64,000 nucleotides of DNA from Lachnospiraceae bacterium (lineage in GTDB: Bacteria > Bacillota > Clostridia > Lachnospirales > Lachnospiraceae), in contig JAAWOG010000007.1 of assembly GCA_022799355.1 (NCBI GenBank), positions 28,545 to 92,544 of the forward strand, read 5' to 3'. The notes under the pieces are model-generated. The model had not been told where the DNA came from. It saw only the letters and a program-made list of their open reading frames with translations, and ran no database searches. Made by a program: the position numbers and the translations under genes. Position 1 is the first letter of the stretch. Every line of letters begins with the position of its first letter. Below, in pieces: positions 45,686 through 54,760 of the stretch.

Positions 45686-46662
45686 GCTCCGATCCCTCCC
45701 TTCGCTCTGAACTGTGTCGCAAATACATCGAGCAGTACCGCGAGAATGATAATAATCCCCCGGATCATCATCTGAGGATATGTGTCAATATTCAAAAGCC
45801 TGAGCGCATTGGACAGCACTCCCATCACAAGTACCCCGAGTACGGTTCTCATTACGCCGCCCTTTCCCCCTGAGAGGGCTGTTCCTCCTACCACCACCGC
45901 AGCAATTGCATCCAGCTCCAGTCCATTTCCCGATGTGCTCGAAGCCGCACCGATCCTGGAGGTTAAAACAACACCTGCCACAGCCGCAAAAAAACCGGAT
46001 ATCGCAAAAATAATCATTGTAATTCTTTTCACCGGTATCCCCGACATCCTTGCCGCCGCCTCATTGGAACCCATAAAGTAGACCGACTGCCCAAACGGCG
46101 TACATTTCATCACATACTCCAGCAAGAGGGCTGTCAGAACAAATATCACAATCGGCACATAACCCCTTCCGAAAAAACTGTGCAGGGATTTTTCCTGAAG
46201 GTTCATATATATCCCATTCGTATACAGCAGCGCCGCCGCCGCGATCGCAGCCTGCATGCCATAGGTAATAATAAAGCTTTCCCCCTTTCTCCCCTTCCTG
46301 CTTGTAATATTTGCAATAATGATACCGTTCAGAAGTCCGATACCCGCTCCCGTCAGCAGGGCCAGACAGATACCCGTCACATCCGCCTGCATATATTTGA
46401 CATAGGAAACGCAGACCACCCCCGACATGGTAACCGTGGAAGAAATGGACAGATCCATATGTCCTGCCACGATAACCGCCACAACCCCAAGCGCCATAAT
46501 ACCGGTGGGCGCAGCCTGACGCAGAATATTTATTATATTCCTGAATGTCAGAAAATTCTCCGTACTGACGGAAACGATAACAATAATGATACATAAGGCT
46601 ATGATCAAGCCGTAATTCAGCAGGACCTGGACTATGTCCGGCATTTTCTTTCTTTTAACCAT
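45682..46662 (-). CDS. Ribose-type ABC transporter permease (first)
   Basis: A 326-aa RbsC-like permease with AGHMDLSISSTVTMSG and the LNGIIIANITSRKGRKGESFIITYG region. The ATG at 46662 (MVKRKKMPDIVQVLLNYG) follows GATAGGGG. An upstream in-frame start would overlap the ATPase gene. It is co-translated with the next permease (ATGA overlap). Confidence 0.93.
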   Translation of the reverse strand: MVKRKKMPDIVQVLLNYGLIIALCIIIVIVSVSTENFLTFRNIINILRQAAPTGIMALGVVAVIVAGHMDLSISSTVTMSGVVCVSYVKYMQADVTGICLALLTGAGIGLLNGIIIANITSRKGRKGESFIITYGMQAAIAAAALLYTNGIYMNLQEKSLHSFFGRGYVPIVIFVLTALLLEYVMKCTPFGQSVYFMGSNEAAARMSGIPVKRITMIIFAISGFFAAVAGVVLTSRIGAASSTSGNGLELDAIAAVVVGGTALSGGKGGVMRTVLGVLVMGVLSNALRLLNIDTYPQMMIRGIIIILAVLLDVFATQFRAKGGIGA

Positions 46663-46684
46663 TTTAACCCCTATCCTTTTCTCA

Positions 46685-48175
46685 CTAACTGACCGCAAGT
46701 TTCATGATATGTTCGGAAGAAAACTCTTCCCTGGAAAGCTCACCTTTTTTATGACCTTCATGCATTACAATGATACGATCGCTCATACCCATCAGTTCCG
46801 GCAGTTCCGAAGAAATAAACAAAATGGACTTTCCCTTACTCACCAGTTCATTCATGATATTGTATATCTCATGCTTTGCCCCTACATCAATACCCCTTGT
46901 CGGTTCATCAAATATCAGGATATCGGCGTCCGAAAACAGCCATTTTGCGATAACAATCTTCTGCTGATTTCCTCCGGAAAGATGATAAGCGCTCTGGTTA
47001 ATGGAAGGCGTTTTGATCTTCAGCTCCTCCACATACCGCTTTGCCGCTTCTTTTTCCGCCCGCCGACTGATCCAAAGATTCCTTCCAACACATAACTTGG
47101 AAAGCTTTGCTATCACAATATTGCTCTTTACGGATGCATCCAGCGCCAGCCCCGTCTCTTTCCGCTCTTCCGTCACCATACCGATAGAATGTCCGATAGC
47201 CTGGGTGGTATTTCTGATCATGACTTTTTTGCCTTTTAAATATATTTCGCCGCCGCTCAGTTTCCCCTCCCCGAAGATGGTCTCCGCAAGTTCTGTCCTG
47301 CCCGCTCCCACAAGTCCCGCAAATCCCAAAATTTCTCCTTTATGAAGTGCAAAATCCACGTTATGGATCAGATTTTTGCGGCACACATTTTTCGCCTCTA
47401 AAACCACCTCTCCGATTTTGCTTTGCCTTTTCGGAAACTCCGTATCGACACTGCGCCCTACCATCCATTCCACAATATTATCGCTGGTCAGCCCGGCAAT
47501 CGGCGCCGTGTGAATCATCTCCCCATCCCGCTGTATGGAAACCGTATCTGCTATCGCAAAAATCTCTTCCATTTTGTGGGAAATAAAAATAATGGTTGTC
47601 CCGTTCTTTTTCAGGTCATTCATAATCGAAAACAGATTCTCAATCTCCACATCCGTCAAAGAAGAAGTGGGCTCATCCATTATGATCACCTTTGCCTTCC
47701 GGGAAATAGCCCTGGCAATCTCCACCATCTGCTTATCCGCCGCGCTTAAGTTCACCACGATCTCTTTCGGCATGATTTCATAATGAAGCTGTGAAAAAAT
47801 GGAAGCAACCTGCCCTTCCATAAACTTCCAGTCCACAAACCCGGCTTTCGTCTTTGGCAGCTTTCCCAGAAAGAAGTTCTCAGCGACGGACAACTGCGGG
47901 ATCAGGTTGGTCTCCTGAAAGATCAGGCTTATCCCAAGTTCCTGCGCCTTGTTGATATTCTCTATCTTTACCTCTTTTCCTTCCAGAAAGATCTGCCCCT
48001 CATCAGCCTGATATACACCGTTCAGCACCTTCATCAAAGTCGACTTCCCTGCCCCGTTCTCACCCACAATCGCATGTACTTCACCTTTTTTCACCTGAAA
48101 GCACACCCGGTTCAGTGCTTTGACACCGGGAAATGTCTTTGTAATATTTCTCATCTCTAACGCTATTTCACTCAT
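46685..48175 (-). CDS. Ribose-type ABC transporter ATP-binding protein (two NBDs)
   Basis: A 496-aa RbsA/MglA-like tandem ATPase. The first domain has Walker A GENGAGKST (38-46), signature LSAADKQMVEIAR and Walker B VIIMDEPTSSLT. The second has a degenerate Walker A (GLVGAGRTE) and a canonical signature LSGGNQQKIVIAK with DILIFDEPTRGID. The ATG at 48175 is preceded by AGGAGAGG. It lies 22 bp upstream of the first permease gene. Confidence 0.96.
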   Translation of the reverse strand: MSEIALEMRNITKTFPGVKALNRVCFQVKKGEVHAIVGENGAGKSTLMKVLNGVYQADEGQIFLEGKEVKIENINKAQELGISLIFQETNLIPQLSVAENFFLGKLPKTKAGFVDWKFMEGQVASIFSQLHYEIMPKEIVVNLSAADKQMVEIARAISRKAKVIIMDEPTSSLTDVEIENLFSIMNDLKKNGTTIIFISHKMEEIFAIADTVSIQRDGEMIHTAPIAGLTSDNIVEWMVGRSVDTEFPKRQSKIGEVVLEAKNVCRKNLIHNVDFALHKGEILGFAGLVGAGRTELAETIFGEGKLSGGEIYLKGKKVMIRNTTQAIGHSIGMVTEERKETGLALDASVKSNIVIAKLSKLCVGRNLWISRRAEKEAAKRYVEELKIKTPSINQSAYHLSGGNQQKIVIAKWLFSDADILIFDEPTRGIDVGAKHEIYNIMNELVSKGKSILFISSELPELMGMSDRIIVMHEGHKKGELSREEFSSEHIMKLAVS

Positions 48176-48282
48176 ATTTCCTCTCCTGGCGGGAGGAGGT
48201 ACCTGCCTGTATCCGGGCAAAACCATCCTCCCTTCTCATACATGTCATGTACAGGAACTCAGTTTTCGGTATCCGAAGCCGA

Positions 48283-49335
48283 TCAATATCCCTTCAGGCC
48301 TTCTATATTATCCATCGTCAGCATTTCCGTCGGAACGATCTCCCATGTATCAACTTCTTCCCCATTTACAAGCTTTATGATCGTATCCATCGCAAGGTTT
48401 CCCTCATCCACCGCATCCTGTTTCGCCGTCCCTTTCATCTCGCCGGCAGCGATCGCATCTAACACAAACTGCCCCTGATCGGAACACACTACGGGAATTT
48501 CACCCCAGAGGCCCGCATCTTCCAGAGCCTGTGCCGCCCCCTTTGTCATGCCGCTGTCTACCGCAAATACAAGATCGATCTTATCCCCGAACGTCGTAAT
48601 ATAATCTTCCATGATCGTCATCGCCTTTGCCGTATCCCAGTCCGCCGGCTGATCCGCCAGAATCTCCATGTTATCATTTGCCGAGACCACATCCATAAAA
48701 CCTTTCGTTGTGGAATTTGCCACTTCCGTACCGGAGAGGCCATTGATGATAACGATATTTCCGCCTTCTTCTCCCAGCGCATCCACCGCAAGCTCACCTG
48801 CCATTCTCCCCATTTCCTCATAGTCCGAACCCACGTAACTGGGAACCAGATCGCGGACAGATTCATCCACTTTTGAGTTCAAAACGATAAACGGCACGCC
48901 GCTCTCGTCCAGATAACGAACCACCGGAATAGTAGATGCCTCATCCCCCGGGAAATAAATGATACCATCCACCCCCTGCGTCACGGCGTTTTTGATCTGG
49001 TCAAGCTGTGTCTGCGCATCTTCCTTGCCATCCGCAACCTGCAGGTCAATATTGTTTGCCGCCGCATACTGCTGCATTGCGTCAAGCTGCAGGGCACAGT
49101 AAGGGGCCGTCAGTATTGCGTTGGTAAAAAATATCTTTGTTTTTCCTCCGGTATCTTCGCCTTCCGCCGTACTTTCAGCGGCAGCCTGCTCCTCCCCCGT
49201 CGTTGTTTCAGCCGATATTTCCTGTGTCTCCTGCTGCGCTGCGGGAGCGGCACAGCCTGCAAGGGAGGCAATCATCAAAGCCGCCAGGATGGCCGATATC
49301 ATTTTTTTCATGATGCTGTTTGCATTCTTTTTCAT
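48283..49335 (-). CDS. Ribose-type ABC transporter substrate-binding lipoprotein
   Basis: A 350-aa lipoprotein with an N-terminal signal ending in the lipobox LAGC (Cys28), an acidic linker and a type I periplasmic-binding fold (KIFFTNAILTAPYCALQLDAMQ, GVDGIIYFPGDEAS, IVIINGLSGTEVANSTT). Proteins of this family bind pentoses, AI-2 or other polyols. The ligand cannot be read from sequence, and the neighbours do not match a known sugar pathway. It is the first transporter gene, with a LacI-type operator upstream. Confidence 0.93.
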   Translation of the reverse strand: MKKNANSIMKKMISAILAALMIASLAGCAAPAAQQETQEISAETTTGEEQAAAESTAEGEDTGGKTKIFFTNAILTAPYCALQLDAMQQYAAANNIDLQVADGKEDAQTQLDQIKNAVTQGVDGIIYFPGDEASTIPVVRYLDESGVPFIVLNSKVDESVRDLVPSYVGSDYEEMGRMAGELAVDALGEEGGNIVIINGLSGTEVANSTTKGFMDVVSANDNMEILADQPADWDTAKAMTIMEDYITTFGDKIDLVFAVDSGMTKGAAQALEDAGLWGEIPVVCSDQGQFVLDAIAAGEMKGTAKQDAVDEGNLAMDTIIKLVNGEEVDTWEIVPTEMLTMDNIEGLKGY

Positions 49336-49385
49336 GTACTTTCCTCCTTTTTTGTCCTATCTTTCTTTGTAAAATTTCCAGTTTT

Positions 49386-49399
49386 TGTAAACGATTACA
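49386..49399. promoter_or_regulatory. LacI-type operator upstream of the ABC operon
   Basis: TGTAAACGATTACA is a near-perfect dyad (TGTAA-N4-TTACA, central CG) in the gap between lacI copy 2 and the binding-protein gene, 50 bp before its ATG. LacI/GalR proteins typically bind such sites. Similar sequences lie upstream of the M24/ASRT genes. Confidence 0.7.
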
Positions 49400-49437
49400 G
49401 TTTTTACCAAAAAAATTTTCTGAAAAGTGTCTGCCCA

Positions 49438-50481
49438 TCACCCGATCTTTTTGCAACTCTCCCGTATATCCATGATCGGAGAAAGCAGCACTTTTCGTCC
49501 GATATCCTGCAGCATTTCCCCGGTGCCGCCCATCTGCTTCTGTTTCAGCCTCTGCAGCAGAAGAGATGCCACCATCTGTCCTATTTCCTGCTCCGGCTGT
49601 TTCACATTGGTAATCTGAGGTGTGGACAACTGAATTCTCTCATTTAAATCACATCCGATCAAAGAAATATCCTCTCCGATTTTCAAACCATGTTCCCGGA
49701 TCGCACGGATTGCTCCCACAGATATCAGTTCATGCATTACCGCAACCGCCGTAAAAGGCCGGTTTTTTCTGTCAGACAATAGTTTCCGCATTGCTTCATA
49801 CCCGCATTTTTCTTCATATCCTACTCTGCACATAAGCTCTCCCGGTATCGGACAACCACTCTTTCCGCATGTATCCACAAGCCCTTCGAGCCGCTTCACA
49901 CTTGGCGTAGAATCTTCTCCGTTACCTGTGATCGCCGCTATTTTTTTATGTCCTAACCGTAACAGGTACTTTGCGATCTTCTCTCCTATCAGATAGTCAT
50001 CCACCAACACCGCATCCAGACTCAGATCCGTCTCAGGAATCGTATCAATAAATACCACCGGGATTCCCATATTATATATCTTCTGCAGATCGATATGCTT
50101 TGCGTCAACCGTAGCTACCACCAGCGCATCCACGCACTGCCGGAACATTAGTTCCAGATACTGCTTTTCCTTGTCCGGACTCTCCTCCGTATCAGAGAGC
50201 AGAATCAGATACCCCTCTTTAGAAATATCTCTCTCAATTCCCCGGGTGATCATATTAAAAAACTGCTGTTTAATATCCGGAATAATAACGCCTATGATGC
50301 CGGTACTGTTTTTCCTTAAGGAACGGGCAATATTATTGGGAATATAATGTTCCTTCTCCAATATTTCAAGCACTCGCTCCCGTGTCCTCTGGCTGATTCC
50401 TTCCTGATTGTTTATCACTTTTGACAATGTCCCTACGGACATTTTATATTTTGCGGCTATAGCCTTTAACGAACTTGCCAT
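49438..50481 (-). CDS. LacI family transcriptional regulator (copy 2)
   Basis: A 347-aa regulator: HTH LKAIAAKYKMSVGTLSKVINNQEG, effector domain with IGVIIPDIKQQFFNMITRGIE and SLIGCDLNERIQLSTPQITNV. The ATG at 50481 follows a weak GGTGG site; an earlier in-frame start has no homology. It is closely related to the regulator at 43379-44428. Its position between the M24/ASRT/acetyltransferase genes and the transporter suits control of both. Confidence 0.93.
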   Translation of the reverse strand: MASSLKAIAAKYKMSVGTLSKVINNQEGISQRTRERVLEILEKEHYIPNNIARSLRKNSTGIIGVIIPDIKQQFFNMITRGIERDISKEGYLILLSDTEESPDKEKQYLELMFRQCVDALVVATVDAKHIDLQKIYNMGIPVVFIDTIPETDLSLDAVLVDDYLIGEKIAKYLLRLGHKKIAAITGNGEDSTPSVKRLEGLVDTCGKSGCPIPGELMCRVGYEEKCGYEAMRKLLSDRKNRPFTAVAVMHELISVGAIRAIREHGLKIGEDISLIGCDLNERIQLSTPQITNVKQPEQEIGQMVASLLLQRLKQKQMGGTGEMLQDIGRKVLLSPIMDIRESCKKIG

Positions 50482-50528
50482 GCTGATTTTACCACCCTGC
50501 TCCCCTGAATCTTCCAATCAGGATTTCT

Positions 50529-51131
50529 TTATTTTATCCTTACCGCATCTTCTTTTGTCAGTTTTCTTACCACCCGGCAGGGATTTCCGACCGCCAAAAC
50601 GCCTTCCGGGATATCCCTTGTCACCACGCTTCCGGCTCCTATCACCGTGCCCTCTCCTATGCTGACACCCGGCAGAATAACCGCACTGCTGCCAATCCAT
50701 ACATGATTTCCGATCCTAACAGGAAGCGCATATTCCATCCCGTAAACCTTTCCGTCCGGATGCCGTTTTGTTTTCCTCTCCTCAGCCAGCATCGGATGCA
50801 TTGCCGTTGCAAGAGTCACTCCCGGTCCTATCAGCACATTTTCTCCGATCTCTATCTTCGCGCAGTCTATCGCGGTAAACCGAAAGTTAATAAAAGAACC
50901 ATCGCCGATAAAAAGATTTCCATAATCAAAATAGACAGGAGGCTGTATGATAACATGTTCCCCAAAATATCCTGTGATACTCTCCAGAATCTCTCTTCGC
51001 AGTTTTTGTTCGTCATCCCGCGTCAGATTATACCGGTTCAGTTGCGAATGTACATTCAGCCGGATCTCTTCCAGTTCCCCGTCCGTCGGATTATACATAT
51101 TTCCCGAGAGCATCTTTTCCCGGTCCGTCAT
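50529..51131 (-). CDS. Sugar O-acetyltransferase (left-handed beta-helix)
   Basis: A 200-aa trimeric hexapeptide-repeat acetyltransferase of the maltose/galactoside acetyltransferase group. It starts MTDREKMLSGNMYNPTDGELEEIR. Repeats run from about residue 60 to 180, with FINFRFTAIDCAKIEIGENVLIGPGV, the catalytic-His region LATAMHPML and the GNPCRVVRKL end. It starts 16 bp after the ASRT gene. It would acetylate a sugar or similar alcohol, using acetyl-CoA; the acceptor is unknown. Confidence 0.92.
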   Translation of the reverse strand: MTDREKMLSGNMYNPTDGELEEIRLNVHSQLNRYNLTRDDEQKLRREILESITGYFGEHVIIQPPVYFDYGNLFIGDGSFINFRFTAIDCAKIEIGENVLIGPGVTLATAMHPMLAEERKTKRHPDGKVYGMEYALPVRIGNHVWIGSSAVILPGVSIGEGTVIGAGSVVTRDIPEGVLAVGNPCRVVRKLTKEDAVRIK

Positions 51132-51147
51132 CGGTCCCGTTTTCACA

Positions 51148-51510
51148 TCATGCATCACAGGCAAAACCATCCATTTCATAGTATGCAAAATCTTTTCTGC
51201 GATCCAGTCTCCCCAGCACCGCCACGATCGGTACATTGCTGATCAGGCAAAGAGAATACTGCCCCATCGGTATCTGATAGCCCGTCTCCCCGATAGGATA
51301 ATCCAGACGCAGACAATTTACCCTGCGCGCCGGCACCGTGATCTTTAGTTCATCCGGCTCCCTGTTGTCAAAATATACGACCACTTTGATCACGGCATCT
51401 TCATCGTTGCAGTTTGTTATGCTGAGGGCTTCGTGCCCATAGGGTTCCATATCTCCCTGGGGCGGCAGATCCCCGTCCACAAAGATCCATACTTTCTTTC
51501 CGTAACTCAC
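51148..51510 (-). CDS. ASRT (sensory rhodopsin transducer) family small protein
   Basis: A 120-aa beta-sandwich protein resembling the Anabaena sensory rhodopsin transducer (PF07100). It has EALSITNCNDEDAVIKVVVYFDNREP, VPARRVNCLRLD and SNVPIVAVLGRLDRRKDFAYYEM, which line up with the conserved LNAGDEDA / VPARR / SNVPIVVQHTRLDSRQ blocks. There is no rhodopsin gene nearby. ASRT domains have been proposed to bind small molecules, often near carbohydrate genes. Its place between an M24 gene and an acetyltransferase supports a ligand-binding role in the same pathway. Confidence 0.8.
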   Translation of the reverse strand: MSYGKKVWIFVDGDLPPQGDMEPYGHEALSITNCNDEDAVIKVVVYFDNREPDELKITVPARRVNCLRLDYPIGETGYQIPMGQYSLCLISNVPIVAVLGRLDRRKDFAYYEMDGFACDA

Positions 51511-51527
51511 CGAACATCATCTCCTTT

Positions 51528-52700
51528 CTATAATTCCGCACTCAGCCTCTTATCCATCTCGGGTGATAACGCTTCGTAACCGGTTTCCGTAATCACAAAG
51601 CCGGTTTCGATTCTCACGCCGTGATGCACCGGATGTCCGAAGAAACTGATATCCACGGAGACCGTCATACCAGGTAGCAGCTCATCCGTTCCGTTAGGAC
51701 CAAAGAACGGTCTCTCCGCCTCCATCAGGCCAATGGTATGTAAAAACGGACAGACGATATAAGGGGTAAGCCCATGCTTATCAAATATCTTTGCGCCGAT
51801 CCTGTCAATGTCCCTGCCGCAGTAGCCGGGTTTCAGCATATCCCTGGTGGCACGATAGGTCTCTCTGATCACATTCAGAATATCCTTCTGGGACTGTGTG
51901 TATTCTCCGCTGACCGGAAGCGTCTCTCCCATAACGCCCGCATAACCGTTATACCTTGGCGCAAGTCCGAGCATAACGAGTTCTCCCGCCTGCATGATTC
52001 TGTTCGTCGCCGTGGGCACCACCGCATCGGACTGAACCCCGGAACCTACTATACAGGAAAAGGCAAAGCTGTTGGCATTTTGCCTTCTCGATACATACTC
52101 TCCCTCCGCTGCCACTTCTATCTCCGTGACGCCCGGAGCCACCTTTTTCTGCATGGCAAGGAAAGAATCGTATGTAAAGGAAAACGCCTTACGGATATTC
52201 TCAATCTCCCACGGACTTTTTACATAGCGGAGCCTGTCATAGTCATCCGTAATATCCACCAGCTCCACTCCCTGAAATCCCGCCTGAAACTGCACATATA
52301 CGGAATACGGAAAATAACTCATCCCCACAACACCTACCCGCTTAAAAGTGATTCCCTTCTTCGAAAGCTCATCAAACAACGTTTCAAAGGTACTGATCAC
52401 AGCGTTCGGATATTCCTCCTCCGGCACCATAAAAGGAACAAAACATCTGGTTTCCGTGATCGCGCTGGACATTTTGGCAAAGGGTTCGGACTCAGGTCCT
52501 CCCAAAAGCATAGCCTCCCCATGTAAAGGTACCAGCACCGCTCCTTTTTCAAACTGAGGACACCAGCCGGTCAGATACCAGCCATCGGCAATATTTACTT
52601 CATCATAGTAAACCAGCGCCGCATCCAGATTCTTTTCTTTCAGCAGTTTCCGCACTTCACCCAGCCGCCTTTTGGTCTCCTCCATGTTATAGTACGACAT
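51528..52700 (-). CDS. Creatinase-like M24 family protein (copy 2)
   Basis: A 390-aa paralogue of the protein at 42179-43366 with the same starting motif (MSYYNMEETKRRLGEVRKLLKEK). Metal ligands are missing in the same way: the Asp positions are Gly/Val (LGLAPRYNGYAGVMGE) and the first Glu is Asp (SVDISFF). The His (FLHTIG) and last Glu (GVRIETGF) are kept. It starts the minus-strand locus and is followed by ASRT, acetyltransferase and lacI genes. The two paralogues differ in the substrate-facing loops, so they may act on different compounds. Confidence 0.82.
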   Translation of the reverse strand: MSYYNMEETKRRLGEVRKLLKEKNLDAALVYYDEVNIADGWYLTGWCPQFEKGAVLVPLHGEAMLLGGPESEPFAKMSSAITETRCFVPFMVPEEEYPNAVISTFETLFDELSKKGITFKRVGVVGMSYFPYSVYVQFQAGFQGVELVDITDDYDRLRYVKSPWEIENIRKAFSFTYDSFLAMQKKVAPGVTEIEVAAEGEYVSRRQNANSFAFSCIVGSGVQSDAVVPTATNRIMQAGELVMLGLAPRYNGYAGVMGETLPVSGEYTQSQKDILNVIRETYRATRDMLKPGYCGRDIDRIGAKIFDKHGLTPYIVCPFLHTIGLMEAERPFFGPNGTDELLPGMTVSVDISFFGHPVHHGVRIETGFVITETGYEALSPEMDKRLSAEL

Positions 52701-52742
52701 ATTCCATTTCCTCCTTTTCTGTTTACAGTATGAATTCCAAAA

Positions 52743-52919
52743 TGTAAACGTTTTTCTTTATAATTCAATTATATACAACATTCATCCAATGTCAAGATTA
52801 TTTTATTAGTTATTAATACCATATTTCTCCAACTATTTTTATTCAATATATACAATTTTTATCTCTTTAATGTATTTTTTCAATATTCCCGGCATCTCAA
52901 TCTACTGATATCGTTTACA
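52743..52919. promoter_or_regulatory. Two LacI-type operator candidates upstream of M24 copy 2
   Basis: TGTAAACGTTTTTC (52743-52756) and TGATATCGTTTACA (52906-52919) resemble the operator upstream of the ABC operon, the second in 12 of 14 positions to its complement. Between and around them the 348-bp gap 52701-53048 is very AT-rich and holds no gene; its right end holds the terminator at 52987-53024. Confidence 0.5.
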
Positions 52920-52986
52920 TTTTCCATTTCAATTCTTTTACTTTCCCATCTCTGTCTCCTTCCTTTTTGCTCCTTTCTACACACAA

Positions 52987-53024
52987 AAAAAGACCGCTAC
53001 ACTCCTCTGTGTAACAGCCTTTTT
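52987..53024 (-). terminator. Terminator of the NlpC/P60 gene (bidirectional)
   Basis: Sixteen-bp arms (AAAAAGACCGCTACAC / GTGTAACAGCCTTTTT, three G-U pairs) with a 6-nt loop and T-tracts on both strands lie 25 bp after the stop of the NlpC/P60 gene. Confidence 0.85.
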
Positions 53025-53048
53025 TGAAAACTTTGTTATTTATTTCTG

Positions 53049-54686
53049 TTAGAATATTCTTCTGATTGCCAGAATATTTCTGTAGCTTGCATTGGATACA
53101 ATAATACCCGTCTTGGAAGTGGATGCGTGCACAATCTGATTTCCGCCGATATAAATTCCTACGTGGCCGGAATAGCAGATGAGATCACCCGGCTGTGCTT
53201 CGGCAAGGCTTCCTACCGCGCTTCCCACATTCCTGTCCGCCGTGGAGGAATGAGGCAGGCTCACACCAAAGTTCTTGTAAACACTCATAACAAACCCGGA
53301 ACAGTCAGCACCGTTCGTTAAGCTGGTACCGCCCCATACATAAGGATTTCCCTTAAACTGCAGTGCGAACTCCGCCACCGCATTACCGGATGCGCTGCCG
53401 CCGCCCGCAGGGATATAACTGCTTGCGGAATTGTAGTTCTTATTGTCATTGGACTTCGGCTTCTCAGAGTTTGCGGAAGCCGCTGCCTGTGCTTTCCTTC
53501 TCTCTTCTTCCTCTTTCGCCAGTCTTGCTTCTTCCTCTTCTTTGCTCTCCGCTTTTACAAAGTCCGTCCGCATACTCACAAAATCCGTGGATACCCAGCC
53601 GTAACCTTCCTCGATATCTACCTTGATCCAGCCTTCTTCTTCCTCCACGACACTCAGTTCCTCTTCTATCGGAACAAGTCCCAGTACCGTAGATTCCGCG
53701 GAAGCCTCTTCTCTTACTTTCAGTGTGGTTGTGGTAACCGTAGCGATTCTCGTGCCCACCTGTTTTGCAAGTTCGATGGCATCCTTACCGGTCACACAGA
53801 ATTCCGCTTTTACATAACCGGTCACATTACCGGAATTGATCTCATACCAGCCGTTCTTCTCGGAAATAAAAGTACCCACCGACTTATCATATAATTTTCC
53901 GACAACTTCGCTCTCCTCGCTGGCATCGCTTCTGACATTCACATAGTTATTTACTTTGGCGATAACCAGATTGGAAAACTCTTTTTCCTCCTCCGTCATA
54001 GTTGCCGCCTGGCCGGCCAGCAGTTCTGCGATGGACTGAGTTGACTCTATTACTTTTCCTTCTATCTCAGTCTTCTTTTCCGTATTTTCCGTCTCATTCG
54101 CCCCGGCACTTCCGGCATTATTGCCCGATACCGTAGCACCATTATCTTCCGTGTTTTCCCCGGCGGTTTCCTCCGCTCCTGCAGCCGGTGTTTCCTCCGA
54201 TGCCGCCTCTTTAGAGGAAGACTCCGTCCCTTTCTCATCCTGCGCAGCCGTAACGGTTCCGGAAGAAAGCGCTTCGCCTGATGCCGCGGCAACGGACGCT
54301 ATAACGGTCTCCTCTTTTGCCGCTACGGCTTCCATCTGCTGATCTTGTTCCGCAGCTTCCTGCACTTCCAGTTCCGCCAGCACCTGCTGTACTTCCGCCG
54401 TCTTCACGATACTTGCCGATGTGATCGTCAGCGGAGCCGTCTTTTGTTCCTCCAGATAGGCCTTCATTTCGGATACGGAAAGCACTGCATCGCTGCTGTT
54501 TTGAGCTTCCGCCAGAACTCTCTCCTGCATCTGTGCAAGCGTAACACCGTCTGAAAACGTTACGCCGATTCCCGCCGACGGCAAAACGTCCGAAAGCTTC
54601 ACCGCCTGAGCATCCATACCCATAGAAGATGCTGCAATGATCGCCGTCATTCCGTATGCTGCTATCCTGACTTTTTTATGTGTCAT
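53049..54686 (-). CDS. SH3-domain NlpC/P60 cell-wall hydrolase
   Basis: A 545-aa secreted protein: signal peptide (AAYGMTAIIAASSMGMDAQA), an Ala/Glu/Thr-rich linker (about 120-220), two bacterial SH3 domains (KVNNYVNVRSDASEESEVVG and TTLKVREEASAESTVLG) and a C-terminal NlpC/P60 endopeptidase. The catalytic residues are Cys462 (ADCSGF), His508 (GHVGIY) and His520 (VHAST). Such enzymes cleave gamma-D-Glu-diamino acid bonds in peptidoglycan. It is monocistronic, with a strong promoter and its own terminator. Confidence 0.95.
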   Translation of the reverse strand: MTHKKVRIAAYGMTAIIAASSMGMDAQAVKLSDVLPSAGIGVTFSDGVTLAQMQERVLAEAQNSSDAVLSVSEMKAYLEEQKTAPLTITSASIVKTAEVQQVLAELEVQEAAEQDQQMEAVAAKEETVIASVAAASGEALSSGTVTAAQDEKGTESSSKEAASEETPAAGAEETAGENTEDNGATVSGNNAGSAGANETENTEKKTEIEGKVIESTQSIAELLAGQAATMTEEEKEFSNLVIAKVNNYVNVRSDASEESEVVGKLYDKSVGTFISEKNGWYEINSGNVTGYVKAEFCVTGKDAIELAKQVGTRIATVTTTTLKVREEASAESTVLGLVPIEEELSVVEEEEGWIKVDIEEGYGWVSTDFVSMRTDFVKAESKEEEEARLAKEEEERRKAQAAASANSEKPKSNDNKNYNSASSYIPAGGGSASGNAVAEFALQFKGNPYVWGGTSLTNGADCSGFVMSVYKNFGVSLPHSSTADRNVGSAVGSLAEAQPGDLICYSGHVGIYIGGNQIVHASTSKTGIIVSNASYRNILAIRRIF

Positions 54687-54760
54687 AAAATTCCTCGTCT
54701 CTGTGAATCTTAAAATGTTTTTGGTTTCAATTTGTTACAAAATTATTAAATCTGTTAACT

